In this document: positions 5,713 to 5,848 of the stretch, one piece after another
How positions within the stretch are numbered: the stretch's first letter is position 1
Layout of the letters: every line of letters begins with the position of its first letter
Assembly (NCBI GenBank): GCA_046765875.1
Contig: JBKPSJ010000383.1
Coordinates: 1-5,848, forward strand
Length of the DNA: 5,848 nucleotides
Source: DASRHY01 sp046765875
GTDB taxonomy: Bacteria > Actinomycetota > Actinomycetes > Propionibacteriales > Kribbellaceae
Reading direction: 5' to 3'
Translations under genes and position numbers: made by a program
The notes under the pieces: generated by a model
Told to the model about the DNA's origin: nothing
What the model saw: the letters and a program-made list of their open reading frames with translations, nothing else
Database searches by the model: none

Positions 5713-5848
5713 ATGACCACGCTCGACGAGCGGGGCGCCCAGGTCGCGCTCCCCGGGGAGCCCGGGTTCGACGCGGCGACGCAGGTGTTCAACCTGGCCG
5801 CCCCGGCCCGGCCGGCGGTCGCGGTGACCGTGCGCACGGTGGAAGAGG
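5713..5848 (+). CDS. FAD-linked oxidoreductase, berberine-bridge type, N-terminal fragment cut by window edge
   Basis: Only 45 codons are visible and the frame is open at the right edge. After a short leader (MTTLDERGAQ), the segment LPGEPGFDAATQVFNLAAP (13-31) and RPAVAVTVRTVEE (33-45) matches the start of the FAD_binding_4 (PCMH-type) domain of secondary-metabolite flavin oxidases, where a G(D/E)PGYD...N motif is followed by a RPA-(V/I)-hydrophobic strand. Such enzymes often hold FAD bicovalently and oxidise alcohols, sugars or C-C bonds; the His and Cys attachment residues would lie beyond the window. The ATG has GGGAGG (5696-5701) 11 bases upstream, a slightly long spacing, and no better in-frame start is present. 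It is transcribed divergently from the epoxide hydrolase operon. Confidence 0.75.
   Translation, partial: MTTLDERGAQVALPGEPGFDAATQVFNLAAPARPAVAVTVRTVEE

Noticed and set aside
5580..5848. Possible small gene starting with ATG at 5580, and a minus-strand frame at 5589-5837
   Set aside because: Both are Arg/Gly/Ala-rich frames without a ribosome binding site or family resemblance, and they overlap the start of the FAD-linked oxidoreductase in other frames.

Overview
The window is uniformly very GC-rich. Its minus strand carries tightly packed genes with strong G/C third-position bias, GTG as well as ATG starts, and GGAGG-type ribosome binding sites. This points to an actinomycete (Streptomyces, Micromonospora or Pseudonocardiales type). 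The gene content looks like the tailoring section of a specialised-metabolite biosynthetic cluster, not primary metabolism.

Layout. Five genes on the minus strand probably form one operon, read from right to left: a microsomal-type epoxide hydrolase of the kind found in enediyne clusters (4233-5387); a solute-binding-protein-fold protein of the UgpB type with no signal peptide (2773-4194); the oxygenase component of a two-component flavin monooxygenase with an acyl-CoA dehydrogenase fold (1580-2761); a small SgcJ/EcaC-type NTF2-like protein (1120-1545); and an FAD-dependent monooxygenase of the epoxidase/hydroxylase type that runs off the left edge (1-1025). Gaps are 38, 11, 34 and 94 bases. 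The last gap, plus the final codons of the SgcJ-like gene, is a six-unit tandem repeat. Facing the other way, an FAD-linked (berberine-bridge type) oxidoreductase begins at 5713 and leaves the window after 45 codons.

The 325-base divergent spacer (5388-5712) is the only sizeable non-coding stretch. It holds a near-perfect 18-bp palindrome inside a degenerate 14-bp-period repeat. It also holds a heptamer direct repeat with 11-bp period upstream of the oxidoreductase, which has the geometry of a SARP activator box.

How the parts may work together (inference): three flavoproteins supply hydroxylation, epoxidation or oxidation, the epoxide hydrolase opens an epoxide, and the SgcJ-like protein has an accessory or catalytic role on the intermediate. 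The co-occurrence of SgcF-like and SgcJ-like proteins is reminiscent of enediyne clusters, but no enediyne PKS or other scaffold gene is in view, so the product class is open. The strangest element is the leaderless solute-binding protein. It sits between enzymes with no permease or ATPase and starts exactly where a mature secreted protein would start.
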